Origin: Bacteroidota bacterium
Lineage (GTDB): Bacteria > Bacteroidota > Bacteroidia > Bacteroidales > UBA10428
DNA length: 64,000 nucleotides
Assembly (NCBI GenBank): GCA_016699695.1
Contig: CP065006.1
Span: forward strand, 3,100,001-3,164,000
Direction: 5' to 3'
The notes under the pieces were generated by a model, which was given only the letters and a program-made list of their open reading frames with translations, was not told the origin of the DNA and did not search any database. A program made the translations under genes and the position numbers. Below, piece after piece: positions 8,387 to 18,113 of this stretch (its first letter is position 1; each line of letters begins with the position of its first letter).

Positions 8387-9475
8387 TTATTTAATTTCAC
8401 TTGATTTAGAAATAGCAATTAACGGATATTCCCCAATTTTACCCCAAAACTTAGGATATTTATCCTCACTTTTCCGCAGCCAATTCAAAATCTTTTTGCC
8501 ACCAAGCTTCTTATGGATATAAATGTCTAAGAAGTATTTATTAGTGCTTCTCCAACAATAAAACTCCATTTTACTGCTAAACGCGAAAGTCCTTTTAAAC
8601 CACCCAAGCGAATGAGGATAGAAATACAATCGGGGTTTGCTGTTAAACAAAGTAACATAAACCTTTCCTGCAAAATGCCTTGCAATACGGTACAATTGAA
8701 CAGGAAATAAGCTTATATTCATAAACCAGCTATGATAAAATAAGCTATATACAATAGCTATCTTGCAATCTGGTTTAGTTACCCTGTACATTTCTTCTAC
8801 CGCAGTTTTTTGTTCGTTTTTTGGAATATGATATAGAGTGTGCTGACAAAGTACCGAATCGCAAACACTCTCTTTTAAAGGTATATTAGTTATATCTGCA
8901 CAAATATAAATGCCGTTCTTTTGGCCGAAATTATATTTTGCTTGTATAAGGGCATTCACTGAAATATCAGCACAAATACGAATTTCGAAGTTTTCAGATA
9001 GGTCAACATATTCTTTCAAACCTATTGGTCCGGAAGCAATATCAAGCAGATATTTTCCTTTAGGATTTAAATATTTCTGTGCCTTGGTGAATGAATTACG
9101 TATGTAATCACTAGAAACATCCCTGAAATCAACCCATTTTGGAGAGTCTTCAAATATTTTCAAACTATTTTTTGTGTCGTAATTTATTTCGTTATAGTAT
9201 TTAAATACTCTTTCTTTGTCAAATGCCATTTTACCTCTTTTATCTTCACCTTTTCCAATAAATAAGGCATATACAGGTAATAAAAGAATAATTTCTTCAA
9301 AAACCGGATAAAAGTAGCTGCCGCTTTCATTAATAAAACCTTCGGTAATATTATCAATTTTCAAAAAATCAGAATCAAAGTTTCTAATTACCAAAGTAAT
9401 ATCCTCTTTAGAAATAGGCTTTAAACTTTCCTTGGTAATGGGACATTGTAATATTGAAAAATCGAAATCAATCAT
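8387..9475 (-). CDS. SAM-dependent methyltransferase with Trm112-like N-terminus
   Basis: 362 aa from the ATG at 9475. An upstream TTG (9493) overlaps a TACATTTG that looks like a -7 promoter element (9491-9498), so the later start is preferred. Residues about 1-70 resemble the Trm112/YbaR small domain (FSILQCPITKESLKPI ... YPVFEEIILLLP). A class I methyltransferase domain follows, with motif I near LLDIASGPIG, the acidic ribose-binding residue in ICADIS, CADITNIPL and the UbiE-like post-motif DSVLCQHTLYHIPKNE. The substrate is unknown; small molecules or lipid/sugar precursors are typical for this architecture. It stands alone in an accessory region. Confidence 0.8.
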   Translation of the reverse strand: MIDFDFSILQCPITKESLKPISKEDITLVIRNFDSDFLKIDNITEGFINESGSYFYPVFEEIILLLPVYALFIGKGEDKRGKMAFDKERVFKYYNEINYDTKNSLKIFEDSPKWVDFRDVSSDYIRNSFTKAQKYLNPKGKYLLDIASGPIGLKEYVDLSENFEIRICADISVNALIQAKYNFGQKNGIYICADITNIPLKESVCDSVLCQHTLYHIPKNEQKTAVEEMYRVTKPDCKIAIVYSLFYHSWFMNISLFPVQLYRIARHFAGKVYVTLFNSKPRLYFYPHSLGWFKRTFAFSSKMEFYCWRSTNKYFLDIYIHKKLGGKKILNWLRKSEDKYPKFWGKIGEYPLIAISKSSEIK

Positions 9476-9701
9476 ATTTTTTTTTGCAGGCAAATGTAAT
9501 GTTAATATTAATCAAATGGTAGTGTGCTTTTTTCCTTTTCAAGTTTAATATTCAATAAACTAATTTCGCTATCATTCGCGATTTTAATAACAGTTTACAA
9601 GTGACGCACCTATGAAAACCTCTGAACTTTTCTTACACCCTGTACCGTACAGCGGGCACCAAAGGGAGTAAACCCTCATATACCATGTTAGCAAAATGAG
9701 C

Positions 9702-10070
9702 CTATTGTATTAGTTGATAATCTTTAATCAATAAATTCGAAGACAAATTCAAGCGTGTTGCCAATTTCCTTATCATTTCAACAGTCAATCTGCGTTTACG
9801 GTTCAGAATCTCAGAAACTCTACTTTTTCCACCAATCTCCGGAATCAAGTCTACTTGTTTAAGGTGCATCTCTTCCATTCGTATCTTAATCGCTTCTATC
9901 GGGTCAGGTGCGTCAATCGGATAATGTTTGTTTTCATAATTGTCAACCATTAATCCAAGTATTTCAAGCTCATCACTCTCTGGTGTACCAAGTTTTGCGT
10001 CAAAAATTTCTTCCAATCTTTTCAATGCATCTCGGTAATCCATCTCTGTTTTTATCGGTTTTAGTTCCAT
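9702..10070 (-). CDS. higA: HigA-type antitoxin, HTH protein
   Basis: 122 aa from the ATG at 10070 (MELKPIKTEMDYRDALKRLE). The N-terminal half is the acidic helical region of HigA antitoxins (TPESDELEILGLMVDNYE). The C-terminal half has a Cro/C1-type helix-turn-helix (RMEEMHLKQVDLIPEIGG, SRVSEILNRKRRLTVEMIRK). In the family it neutralises HigB and represses its own operon. The gene starts 11 bp after the HigB stop, so the toxin gene comes first, the usual higBA order. The palindrome upstream of higB is a likely binding site. Confidence 0.88.
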   Translation of the reverse strand: MELKPIKTEMDYRDALKRLEEIFDAKLGTPESDELEILGLMVDNYENKHYPIDAPDPIEAIKIRMEEMHLKQVDLIPEIGGKSRVSEILNRKRRLTVEMIRKLATRLNLSSNLLIKDYQLIQ

Positions 10071-10081
10071 AATCACCAAAT

Positions 10082-10378
10082 TTATATATTGTTAGCATCA
10101 ATTTTATCATATTCAAAATGTGTCCCAATAAATCGTACAAATGCCAATTGGTGTTCGAAGTTGAATTTAATAACCAATCGATATGAATTGCCCTTAATAT
10201 TAAAAACAATTCTGCTGTCTTTTAAAATACTTGCATTTGCATAGCTCTTTTTAACATCATTTGGTGTTTTCCATTCCGCACTCATAGCAGTATCAAACCA
10301 AGTCTTTAAATACTGTTCTGAATCAGGATGTTTCTCCCAAAACTCTCTCAATGTACTTTTTGCAAATATTCTTTTCAT
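10082..10378 (-). CDS. higB: HigB-type mRNA interferase toxin
   Basis: 98 aa, starting MKRIFAKSTLREFWEKHPDS. It shows the HigB_toxin pattern: an N-terminal helix with FWEKHPDSEQYLKTWF, the basic stretch WKTPNDVKKSYANASIL, then the beta-sheet NIKGNSYRLVIKFNFE and the C-terminal strand FVRFIGTHFEYDKIDA. Family members are ribosome-dependent or free RNases of the RelE superfamily. No truncation is visible, so the module looks functional. It is the first gene of the operon with higA. Confidence 0.9.
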   Translation of the reverse strand: MKRIFAKSTLREFWEKHPDSEQYLKTWFDTAMSAEWKTPNDVKKSYANASILKDSRIVFNIKGNSYRLVIKFNFEHQLAFVRFIGTHFEYDKIDANNI

Positions 10379-10395
10379 AGTTCGCAGTCTAAGAA

Positions 10396-10426
10396 CAAAG
10401 CTAATATTAAATTCTCAAATTGAGAA
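10396..10426 (-). promoter_or_regulatory. higBA promoter with overlapping palindromic operator
   Basis: Minus-strand TAGCTTTG (10396-10403) fits the -7 consensus TAnnTTTG. TTCTCAA-A-TTGAGAA (10412-10426) is a perfect 7+7 inverted repeat with one central base that covers the spacer and -33 position. HigA binding there would block the promoter. The -33 itself (TTCT) is poor. Confidence 0.55.
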
Positions 10427-10743
10427 CTTATTTATGCAGATTGTTTCTTTTGGCATTTTGCCTAACTCTTGTGTATCTTTTTTCCCCTTCTCGATGTCAT
10501 TGTCTTCTTAAAGTCCAGGCTAAAATTTTCCAGTATTACCGAAATACGATTAAAATCTAAACGTTTACAGCGTTTTCTTTTTCGGTAAGGTGCCCTAATT
10601 ACCTAGCACCCATGTGGGGGGCATACTTCTCCCTCCCTTCGTTTGTTAATTTAATTTCCCCCCTTACAAAATAAACTACCTCCTTATTCCGTAATTTTAC
10701 TGGCCGAGTTGTATTGTTTTAAATTGATTTTAAAATTGTTGCC
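10427..10743. other. Intergenic region upstream of the TPR gene
   Basis: No gene recognised. It contains a small hairpin GGTGC/GCACC (about 10589-10610) and a G6 tract, and marks the switch from AT-rich accessory DNA to more GC-rich core-like DNA. A weak TAATTTTA element lies about 50 bases before the start at 10744. Confidence 0.4.
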
Positions 10744-13700
10744 ATGATCAAATATCTTCTGAGCCTATCTTTTATGGTAATGTTTCTGCTTCCCTCCGGA
10801 GCACAATCTACCCTTTACCATAGTAACGACGATGCCACTTTTCGCGAAGCACTCGACCAATACGAAAAGGAAAAATATGCCACCGCACAAAAACTTTTCG
10901 AGCAGGCTTATGCACAATATTCGCCCAACACCGAGCTTAAAAGCCTTTCGCAGTTTTACATTGCCCAGTGCGCCATGCGCTTGTTCAATGCCGATGCCGA
11001 ATTGCTTACCCTGCAGTTTATCCGCGAAAACCCAAAATCGGTTAAAGTAAACGATGCCTGGTTTAGCTTGGGAGGCTATTTCTATACTCTTAAAAATTGG
11101 AACAACTGTATTGATGCTTATGCCAAAGTCGATTTACCCCTATTAACCGACGAACAGCAGGCAGAACTTCATTTTAAAAAGGGATATAGTTATTTTGAAA
11201 AGAAAGACAACGAAGCGGCCAAAATTGCTTTTTACGAAATTAAAGAGGGCAAAACAAAGTTTGCTGCCCCCGCCCGTTACTATTCCGGCCATATTCATTA
11301 CCTGGAGCAAAATTACCAGACTGCACTCAACGAGTTTTTAAAGATTACCAACGACGAAACTTTTGGCCCTATTGCCCCTTACTACATTGTGCAGATTTAT
11401 TACATGCAGAAAAAATACCAGGAGATTATCGATTTTACGCCCGGCATTATGGAGAATGTCACCGAAAAGCGCAGGGCTGAAGTGGCCCGCATTACCGGCG
11501 AGGCTTATTTTAAGCTGGGGCAGTTCGAACCCTCCATCGACTATTTTAAGATATACATTCAGGAAAGCCCTTCGGCCGACGACGAGGCTGTCTACCAGCT
11601 GGCTTATGCTTATTACAAAATTGCCCAATACGATACCGCTGTTCCTTATTTCGAAAGGGTTTCGGTGGCCGAAAATGCACTGGGGCAAAATGCCAGCTAT
11701 TACCTTGCGGGTTGTTACCTTCAGAAAGGCGAAAAAGAAAATGCCCGAAAGGCCTTTGCTTCTGCCATGCGTTCCGATTTCGATCCAGCTATTAAGCAGG
11801 ATGCTTTGTTTAATTATGCCTTGCTCACCTACGAAATTGGTGGCGATCCGTTTAACGATGCCATCAGTGCTTTCGAGGAGTTTATCACTTTGTATCCGGA
11901 GTCGAAACGTATCGATGAGGCACGGCGCATGCTTATCCAGTCGTACCTGGGTGCCCGCAACTATCGCCAGGCTCTGGCTTCCATCGAAAGGGTTGAAATT
12001 AAAACCGACGAGCTGAAGGAAGCCTACCAACGTATAGCCTTTAACAGGGGTATCGAACTTTTTAACGTGCAGGAATATGCCCAGGCTGCGGAGATGTTCG
12101 AAAAAGCAGGGCTTTATACCGGTTACGACAGCCAGCGCGAAGCACGGGTGCATTACTGGCTGGGAGAATCGCTCTACCGCCTTGCAAAATACGAAGCCTC
12201 TGTGGCGGCTTATAAGAAATTTATGGCAGCTCCGGTAGCCCATACCACCGAAGAATACAAACTGGTGAATTACAGCCTGGGTTATGCCTATTATAAATTG
12301 AAAAATTACGCGGAAGCAGCCAAGTACTTTCGCCAATTTGCAGGAGAAAATACTGCAAAGGAATATACTGCCGATAGTTACCTGCGCGTGGCCGATTGCT
12401 ATTTCATGCAGAAAAACTACACCCAGGCAGTCGATTTTTATCAGCGCTCGCTCGATGCCAGCACCCCATCGGCCGATTATGCCCTGTTGCAAAAGGGCAT
12501 CAGCCTGGGACTGGCACAACGGGGTCTCGAAAAGATTGCGACACTTAAAATTCTTACCCGCGATTATTCCTCTTCCATCTATGCCGACGATGCCTATTAC
12601 GAAATTGCCCAGGAGTACCTCAAGCTGCAGGATTCTCCCCAGGCTATCGAAGCGCTTGTGGCATTGTCTACAAATTATCCGCAAAGCAACCTGGCTGGAA
12701 AAGCGCTGGTTCAGGCTGGATTGTTGAATTACAATGCCGACCGCAACGATGAAGCTATCCGTTGTTACAAAAAAACGGTTACTACCTACAATGGCACCGA
12801 GGAGGCGCGCAATGCGCTTATCGGGCTTAAAAATATTTATGTCGACCTGGGCCGGGTCGATGAGTATGCCAGCTTTGTCGATGGTTTGGAAGGAAATGTT
12901 CCCAAACTATCTGTTGGCGAGAAGGATTCGCTCACTTTTCAGGCTGCCGAAAAACTTTACATGACCTCGAATTGCAACGAAGCCAAAGCAGCTTTCAGGC
13001 GTTACATCGATGCTTATCCCAACGGGGCTTACCTGCTAAAAGCTTATTTTTTCAGCGGCGATTGCCATTATCAGGCCCGGGAGTACGACCAGGCTTTTAC
13101 CCAGTTTAGTTATGTGCTGAAACAAGCCCAAAACCTTTACACCGAGCAGGCACTATTAGGGTCTGCCCGTATAGAGGTAATTCGCAAGAACAACCAGAAT
13201 GCCTTGCAGCTCTATCAAAGGCTTGCCGGAATGTCTTCCACAGAAGCAAACCTGAAAGAAGCGAAAAAATCGGTCATGCAGCTCAATTTTCAGATGGCCC
13301 AGTATGCTGAATCTGTGGAGTCGGCCAGCCAACTTTTAAGTTTATCCGGCTTGTCGACAGAAGAAAAACGTGAGGCTAATTTCATCAAGGCCCGCTCATT
13401 GCACGAAACCGGTCGCGAGGAATTGGCACTGGAGGCATACCGAGGCATTTCTTCCGAAGTGCTTAGTTACCAAGGTGCCGAATCGAAATTCCGTATCATC
13501 GAGATACTTTACAAACAAGGTAAATTAGATACAGCTGAAAAAGAAATAATTGCCTTTAGCGGCATGAGTACTTCACACGAATATTGGGTTGCCAGAAGTT
13601 TTATCACCTGGTCAGATATTTTTTCGGCACGTAAAAACTATTTCCAGGCCATCGAAACCCTGCAAAGCATTATCAACTATTACGAAAATTCGAACGATGG

Positions 13701-13806
13701 AATTCTGGAAATGGCCAAAGCCAAAAAGGCAGAAATTGAAAAAGCCAAGCTGGAAGCAGAGAAAAAGCCAGCTGAGCAGTCCATCGAAGTAAACATTGAA
13801 AAGTAA
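10744..13806 (+). CDS. Large exported TPR-repeat protein
   Basis: 1020 aa with a signal peptide ending about residue 21 (LPSGAQS). Nearly the whole mature protein is built of tetratricopeptide repeats, recognisable by units such as AEMFEKAG, AAKYFRQFAG, AVDFYQRSL, DDAYYEIAQEYLKL and SYYLAGCYLQKGEKENARKAF, at least 15 copies. The C-terminus is a Lys/Glu-rich helix. TPR proteins of this size in Bacteroidota are periplasmic or outer-membrane scaffolds; the partner is probably the beta-barrel protein encoded 11 bp downstream. No enzyme motif is present. The reading frame is intact. Confidence 0.85.
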   Translation: MIKYLLSLSFMVMFLLPSGAQSTLYHSNDDATFREALDQYEKEKYATAQKLFEQAYAQYSPNTELKSLSQFYIAQCAMRLFNADAELLTLQFIRENPKSVKVNDAWFSLGGYFYTLKNWNNCIDAYAKVDLPLLTDEQQAELHFKKGYSYFEKKDNEAAKIAFYEIKEGKTKFAAPARYYSGHIHYLEQNYQTALNEFLKITNDETFGPIAPYYIVQIYYMQKKYQEIIDFTPGIMENVTEKRRAEVARITGEAYFKLGQFEPSIDYFKIYIQESPSADDEAVYQLAYAYYKIAQYDTAVPYFERVSVAENALGQNASYYLAGCYLQKGEKENARKAFASAMRSDFDPAIKQDALFNYALLTYEIGGDPFNDAISAFEEFITLYPESKRIDEARRMLIQSYLGARNYRQALASIERVEIKTDELKEAYQRIAFNRGIELFNVQEYAQAAEMFEKAGLYTGYDSQREARVHYWLGESLYRLAKYEASVAAYKKFMAAPVAHTTEEYKLVNYSLGYAYYKLKNYAEAAKYFRQFAGENTAKEYTADSYLRVADCYFMQKNYTQAVDFYQRSLDASTPSADYALLQKGISLGLAQRGLEKIATLKILTRDYSSSIYADDAYYEIAQEYLKLQDSPQAIEALVALSTNYPQSNLAGKALVQAGLLNYNADRNDEAIRCYKKTVTTYNGTEEARNALIGLKNIYVDLGRVDEYASFVDGLEGNVPKLSVGEKDSLTFQAAEKLYMTSNCNEAKAAFRRYIDAYPNGAYLLKAYFFSGDCHYQAREYDQAFTQFSYVLKQAQNLYTEQALLGSARIEVIRKNNQNALQLYQRLAGMSSTEANLKEAKKSVMQLNFQMAQYAESVESASQLLSLSGLSTEEKREANFIKARSLHETGREELALEAYRGISSEVLSYQGAESKFRIIEILYKQGKLDTAEKEIIAFSGMSTSHEYWVARSFITWSDIFSARKNYFQAIETLQSIINYYENSNDGILEMAKAKKAEIEKAKLEAEKKPAEQSIEVNIEK

Positions 13807-13817
13807 AAACACGCCGT

Positions 13818-15479
13818 ATGGATTTTAAAAATAGTAGAATTTCACTGTTTGCTGGACTTATTATCCTGTCAGCAACAATTCAGGCACAGCAGCTCGATAA
13901 AGTAGTGGTGGTAGAAGGTGCCTATCAACCCGCTGTGGAGAAAGCAGAAAAAATCAATTCATCGCCGGTGTTTTCCGATACCATAGTGGTAAAACCCATT
14001 CTGAATTATTCGGTGCTGCCTTCGCGTATCGATGCCCGATACGAGATTAAACCCATTAAGCCTGCCAAATTGGTCGGTTCACCACTCGACCGCCTGTATC
14101 ACAGCCGGGTAAGGTTGGGCATGGGTAACTATACCACCCCGCTGGCAGAATTCAGCATACAAAACCTGCGTTCGAAAGAATATTCTGTGGGGGCTTATGT
14201 GTACCATAAATCGTCGCATTCGAAATTGAAACTCGATAACGGGCATAAAGTGCCTGCCGGATATGGCATCAACAAAGTGAATTTGTATGGTAAAAGGTTT
14301 TACGAACAGGTAACCCTAGAGGGCGATCTGGGACTTCAATCTTTAAAGGGAAGATATTATGGCTACAATACAGCCAATTTTACCGATTCTCTGCCGGTAA
14401 TGGACGAAAAAGATATCCGGCAATGGTATACCTCGCTTTATGCCAATGCAGGCATATATTCGATGCAAACCGACTCCAATGCTTTGCGCTATAATGTAAA
14501 CCTTCATGCCGGTTATTTTAGCGACGATTATTCCAATAGCCAGAACCATATTAATACCAGGGGCCAACTGTCTTTTATGATAGAGTCTTTCCGGCTTACT
14601 CTCCATGCGCAGCATCATTATTTTCATTCGGTGCTCGATACCCTGCGCGGCAGCAACAAGGCCGTATTTCAGTTTCGGCCGGTGCTAAGCAAACAAGGCG
14701 ACCAATGGAACATCGAGGTAGGTGCCAATACCTATCTGGTGAGCGACGACCAGTTTCGCGTTTATCCCGAAGCCCGTTTGGGTTTTGAGGTAATAGAAAA
14801 TGTCATTGACGCTTATTTTGGATTCAACGGAAGTTTGGAGCTGAACCATTTCAGCAAAATTGCCGGTGAGAATCCCTATATCAAACCCGGATTGTATGTG
14901 GACGACACGCGGCATAAACTAACCGGCTATGGTGGAATTAACGGTCGCATCAGTTCGAAATCCGGCTTTCGGGTCGATTTGCAGATCGACTCGAAGAAGA
15001 ACGATTACTTTTTTGTGAACGACACCACCTCTCTGCTCGAAAATCAATTTACAGTGGTCTACGACGACAACGATCACATGCGCCTGGGCGGCGAGCTCTG
15101 GTATTCGCCCTATACTTATCTCGACTTTTACCTGCGTGCTGCATACCACAGCTACAACCTGGAAGCAGAAGAAAAAGCCTGGCACAAACCGGGCAGTGAA
15201 CTCAACTTTACTGCGCAATACAACTTCAAAGAAAAAATCTACGCTTCGGCCGATTTAATTTATACCGGTAAACGGTATGGCCGCAACAACAGCCAGAATT
15301 TTAGCACAATTGAGTTAAAACCTGTATGGGATATGAACCTGCGTTTCGAGTACAAATATTCTGATGTACTGAGTGGTTTCTTAAATTTTCACAATCTTTT
15401 TGCCCAACACTATTATTTGTGGAATAATTACCCGGCGCAAAGGTTCAATGCCATGCTGGGCTTCAGTTATAAATTCTAA
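13818..15479 (+). CDS. Outer-membrane beta-barrel protein paired with the TPR protein
   Basis: 553 aa. Signal peptide to about residue 24 (IQAQ). A short plug-like segment (LDKVVVVEGAYQPAVEKAEK) resembles the start of a TonB-dependent receptor plug but is too short to be complete. The rest alternates aromatic and polar residues in amphipathic strands and ends in the barrel-type terminus MLGFSYKF with C-terminal Phe. It is a TonB-receptor-like barrel without the N-terminal carboxypeptidase-like domain. The 11-bp gap to the TPR gene implies one operon and a joint envelope function, which cannot be named from sequence. Confidence 0.75.
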   Translation: MDFKNSRISLFAGLIILSATIQAQQLDKVVVVEGAYQPAVEKAEKINSSPVFSDTIVVKPILNYSVLPSRIDARYEIKPIKPAKLVGSPLDRLYHSRVRLGMGNYTTPLAEFSIQNLRSKEYSVGAYVYHKSSHSKLKLDNGHKVPAGYGINKVNLYGKRFYEQVTLEGDLGLQSLKGRYYGYNTANFTDSLPVMDEKDIRQWYTSLYANAGIYSMQTDSNALRYNVNLHAGYFSDDYSNSQNHINTRGQLSFMIESFRLTLHAQHHYFHSVLDTLRGSNKAVFQFRPVLSKQGDQWNIEVGANTYLVSDDQFRVYPEARLGFEVIENVIDAYFGFNGSLELNHFSKIAGENPYIKPGLYVDDTRHKLTGYGGINGRISSKSGFRVDLQIDSKKNDYFFVNDTTSLLENQFTVVYDDNDHMRLGGELWYSPYTYLDFYLRAAYHSYNLEAEEKAWHKPGSELNFTAQYNFKEKIYASADLIYTGKRYGRNNSQNFSTIELKPVWDMNLRFEYKYSDVLSGFLNFHNLFAQHYYLWNNYPAQRFNAMLGFSYKF

Positions 15480-15505
15480 TCTTCCTGCCTAATCCGATGG
15501 TCTGA

Positions 15506-15549
15506 ATTGCCCTGCTCCTTTCTTATAAGTGCAGGGCAATTTTTGGTTT
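15506..15549 (+). terminator. Rho-independent terminator
   Basis: ATTGCCCTGC (15506-15515) pairs perfectly with GCAGGGCAAT (15531-15540), followed by TTTTTGGTTTT-like sequence. It ends the TPR/barrel operon. Confidence 0.85.
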
Positions 15550-15833
15550 TATGGCCAATGCTTTGTAGTAAAGGCTTCAGACTGGAGAGGAGTATTTCTG
15601 TAGAGAATTGTTTGGATGTTTGTGTTTCCTGGAGCCTTGGAGCTTTGGTGGCAAAAAAAAATAGCCACAAAGGCACCATGGCACAATGATAGGGTAAGGC
15701 CTGAATGCCAAACTAAACTTCCTCCATAAGAGTTTGTAAATCATTGAGCATTAGCCTTATGATCTGTTAATTCTTTGTTGATAAAACCAATAGTAAAATA
15801 CTTGATAAATAGCCGATTAAGGTGCTTTTTTAT
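15550..15833. repeat. Intergenic region with an imperfect palindromic repeat
   Basis: The core at about 15635-15684 has a GGAGCTTTGGTGGC arm, an A9 centre and a GCCACAAAGGCACCATGG arm. Such GCCACAAAGGCAC palindromes resemble a type of dispersed intergenic repeat in Bacteroidota. No gene is visible. Only one copy is in the window. Confidence 0.4.
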
Positions 15834-15841
15834 TATCTTTG
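15834..15841 (+). promoter_or_regulatory. Possible gyrB promoter (-7 element)
   Basis: TATCTTTG fits TAnnTTTG, but no TTTG lies at the expected -33 distance. It would leave a leader of about 130 bases before gyrB. Confidence 0.35.
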
Positions 15842-15977
15842 ACCGGCCGGTAAAAGCTATCCGGAATGGGGGGGTGGCACATAGTCTTGCCAATACTTTC
15901 AATTCACAAAACGGCTGTTTTTTTAAGCTCTATTCCTTCAGGAATATGAGTATAACTTGATTTAACGAGGAGATAAA

Positions 15978-17948
15978 ATGAGCGAAAATTCACTTTCAGA
16001 GCAGAATAAAGGAAAAAACCAGAACGATTATACGGCAAGCAGCATTCAGGTGCTCGAAGGCTTAGAGGCTGTTCGTAAACGCCCTGCCATGTACATTGGC
16101 GACATAGGCTTAAAAGGTTTGCACCACCTGGTTTACGAAGTAGTGGATAACTCCATCGACGAAGCCCTCGCCGGACATTGCAAATACATCGAAGTAATTA
16201 TCAATACCGATAACTCCGTCACAGTTTCCGACGATGGCCGTGGTATTCCCGTCGATATGCACGAAAAAGAACAACGGTCGGCCCTCGAAGTGGTCATGAC
16301 TGTATTGCATGCCGGCGGTAAATTCGACAAAGACTCGTATAAAGTTTCCGGAGGTTTGCACGGGGTAGGGGTATCGTGTGTCAATGCTCTTTCTATCCAC
16401 CTGCAGGTCGATGTTTTCCGTCAGGGTAAACATTATATGCAGGAATATTCCTGTGGAAAGCCTCTTTACACTGTAAAGGAAGTTGGTCCTACCAGCAAGC
16501 AAGGAACAACTGTAACTTTTAAACCCGACGACTCAATTTTTATTGTTACCGAATATAAATTCGAAATTCTGGCAGCCCGCTTGCGCGAATTGGCCTATCT
16601 GAATAAGGGAATTACCCTAAAAATTACCGATCTGCGCGAAATAGAAGAAAATGGTAATGGTGGTACAGCTCTCACCGAGACCTTCTTTTCTCGCGAAGGG
16701 CTCAAGGAGTTTGTACAATTGCTCGATAGCTCCCGCGAAAAACTTACCGACAACATCATCCACATCGAAACCGAGAAAAATGACGTACCGGTAGAAATTG
16801 CTCTGCAATACAACACTTCTTTTACAGAGAACATCCATTCATACGTCAATAACATCAATACCATCGAGGGAGGTACCCACCTGGCAGGTTTTCGCCGTGG
16901 ACTAACCCGCACCCTTAAGGCTTATGCCGAAAAGTCGGGAATGCTTTCCAAACTCAAATTTGACATTGCAGGCGATGATTTTCGCGAAGGTCTTACAGCT
17001 GTAATCTCAGTAAAGGTAGCAGAGCCACAGTTCGAAGGACAAACCAAGACCAAACTGGGCAACAGCGAGATAGCAGGTTCTGTTGATACAGCCGTAAGCA
17101 ACATGTTGGGTATGTACCTCGAAGAAAACCCGAAAGATGCGCGCACCATTGTAAACAAGGTTGTTTTGGCCGCCCAGGCGCGTCATGCTGCCCGCAAAGC
17201 CCGCGAATTGGTGCAGCGTAAGTCTGTGCTTTCAGGATCCGGATTACCTGGAAAGCTTTCCGATTGCGCTGAAAAAGACCCTGCCCTTACCGAGGTATAC
17301 CTGGTAGAGGGCGATTCGGCAGGAGGTACTGCAAAACAAGGTCGCGACAGGGCTTTTCAGGCTATTCTTCCATTACGGGGTAAGATTCTGAACGTAGAAA
17401 AAGCGATGCCCTATAAAATTCTCGAGAGCGAAGAGATTAAGAATATCTTCACAGCCTTGGGTGTTTCCATAGGCACAGAAGAAGACACCAAGGCCCTTAA
17501 TCTCGATCGCCTGCGTTACCACAAAGTAATTATCATGACCGATGCCGACGTGGATGGAAGCCACATTTCAACCCTTATTATGACCTTCTTTTTCCGGCAC
17601 ATGGAAGAACTGATTAACCGCGGTCATCTTTATATTGCTACTCCCCCTTTATACCTTGTAAAAAAAGGGAAAAAGCAGGTATATTGCTGGAACGAAGAAC
17701 AACGTCTGCGAGCCATTGAGGAATTGGGTGAGGGTGCAAACATGCAGCGCTATAAAGGTTTGGGAGAGATGAACGCCGAGCAACTCTGGGATACGACCAT
17801 GAACCCGGAAAACCGGACTTTGCGTCAGGTTACAATCGAAAATGCTGCCGAAGCCGACCGCATTTTCTCCATGCTCATGGGCGATGATGTACCACCACGA
17901 CGCGAGTTTATCGAAAAACACGCAAAATATGCGAAAATCGATGCCTAA
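15978..17948 (+). CDS. gyrB: DNA gyrase subunit B
   Basis: 656 aa, the usual length for Bacteroidota GyrB. The GHKL ATPase domain has the catalytic region EVVDNSIDEALAG, the ATP-lid motifs DDGRGIPV and GGLHGVGVSCVN, and the QTKTKLGN loop. The transducer domain is followed by TOPRIM motifs VEGDSAGGTAKQGRDR and MTDADVDGSHI and the C-terminal tail QRYKGLGEMNAEQLWDTTM. It is the ATP-hydrolysing subunit of the type II topoisomerase that introduces negative supercoils with GyrA; gyrA is not in the window. The start is supported by GAGGAG (15967-15972), 5 bases before the ATG. ParE is less likely given overall length and wording of the motifs. Confidence 0.95.
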   Translation: MSENSLSEQNKGKNQNDYTASSIQVLEGLEAVRKRPAMYIGDIGLKGLHHLVYEVVDNSIDEALAGHCKYIEVIINTDNSVTVSDDGRGIPVDMHEKEQRSALEVVMTVLHAGGKFDKDSYKVSGGLHGVGVSCVNALSIHLQVDVFRQGKHYMQEYSCGKPLYTVKEVGPTSKQGTTVTFKPDDSIFIVTEYKFEILAARLRELAYLNKGITLKITDLREIEENGNGGTALTETFFSREGLKEFVQLLDSSREKLTDNIIHIETEKNDVPVEIALQYNTSFTENIHSYVNNINTIEGGTHLAGFRRGLTRTLKAYAEKSGMLSKLKFDIAGDDFREGLTAVISVKVAEPQFEGQTKTKLGNSEIAGSVDTAVSNMLGMYLEENPKDARTIVNKVVLAAQARHAARKARELVQRKSVLSGSGLPGKLSDCAEKDPALTEVYLVEGDSAGGTAKQGRDRAFQAILPLRGKILNVEKAMPYKILESEEIKNIFTALGVSIGTEEDTKALNLDRLRYHKVIIMTDADVDGSHISTLIMTFFFRHMEELINRGHLYIATPPLYLVKKGKKQVYCWNEEQRLRAIEELGEGANMQRYKGLGEMNAEQLWDTTMNPENRTLRQVTIENAAEADRIFSMLMGDDVPPRREFIEKHAKYAKIDA

Positions 17949-18049
17949 GCTTTTTAGTATCCATTTTTAAATTAGTGTACCCAATATTTTTCTCTTTCGG
18001 GAGAAATACTTTTTGAGGATTCACCTATCAAATAGGTAAATAATTAGGA

Positions 18050-18087
18050 AAGAGGCTGTCTCGCTTTTTGGAGTAAGCCTCTTTTTT
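18050..18087 (+). terminator. Rho-independent terminator after gyrB
   Basis: AAGAGGCT pairs with AGCCTCTT, followed by a T run. Confidence 0.75.
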
Positions 18088-18113
18088 GCTATTTTGGTTT
18101 AAAATATGAAGCT

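Noticed and set aside
9476..9493. TTG start six codons upstream for the methyltransferase
   Set aside because: It lies within a promoter-like TACATTTG. The ATG at 9475 gives a normal N-terminus.
11338..12684. Long minus-strand open frame inside the TPR gene
   Set aside because: It mirrors the codon pattern of the sense gene, has no family motifs, and the sense strand is clearly TPR-coding.
15635..15684. Small regulatory RNA or attachment site
   Set aside because: The imperfect palindrome alone is better explained as a dispersed repeat. There is no promoter and no terminator tract.
15978..17948. parE instead of gyrB
   Set aside because: The TOPRIM and tail motifs and the length fit GyrB of the phylum better.
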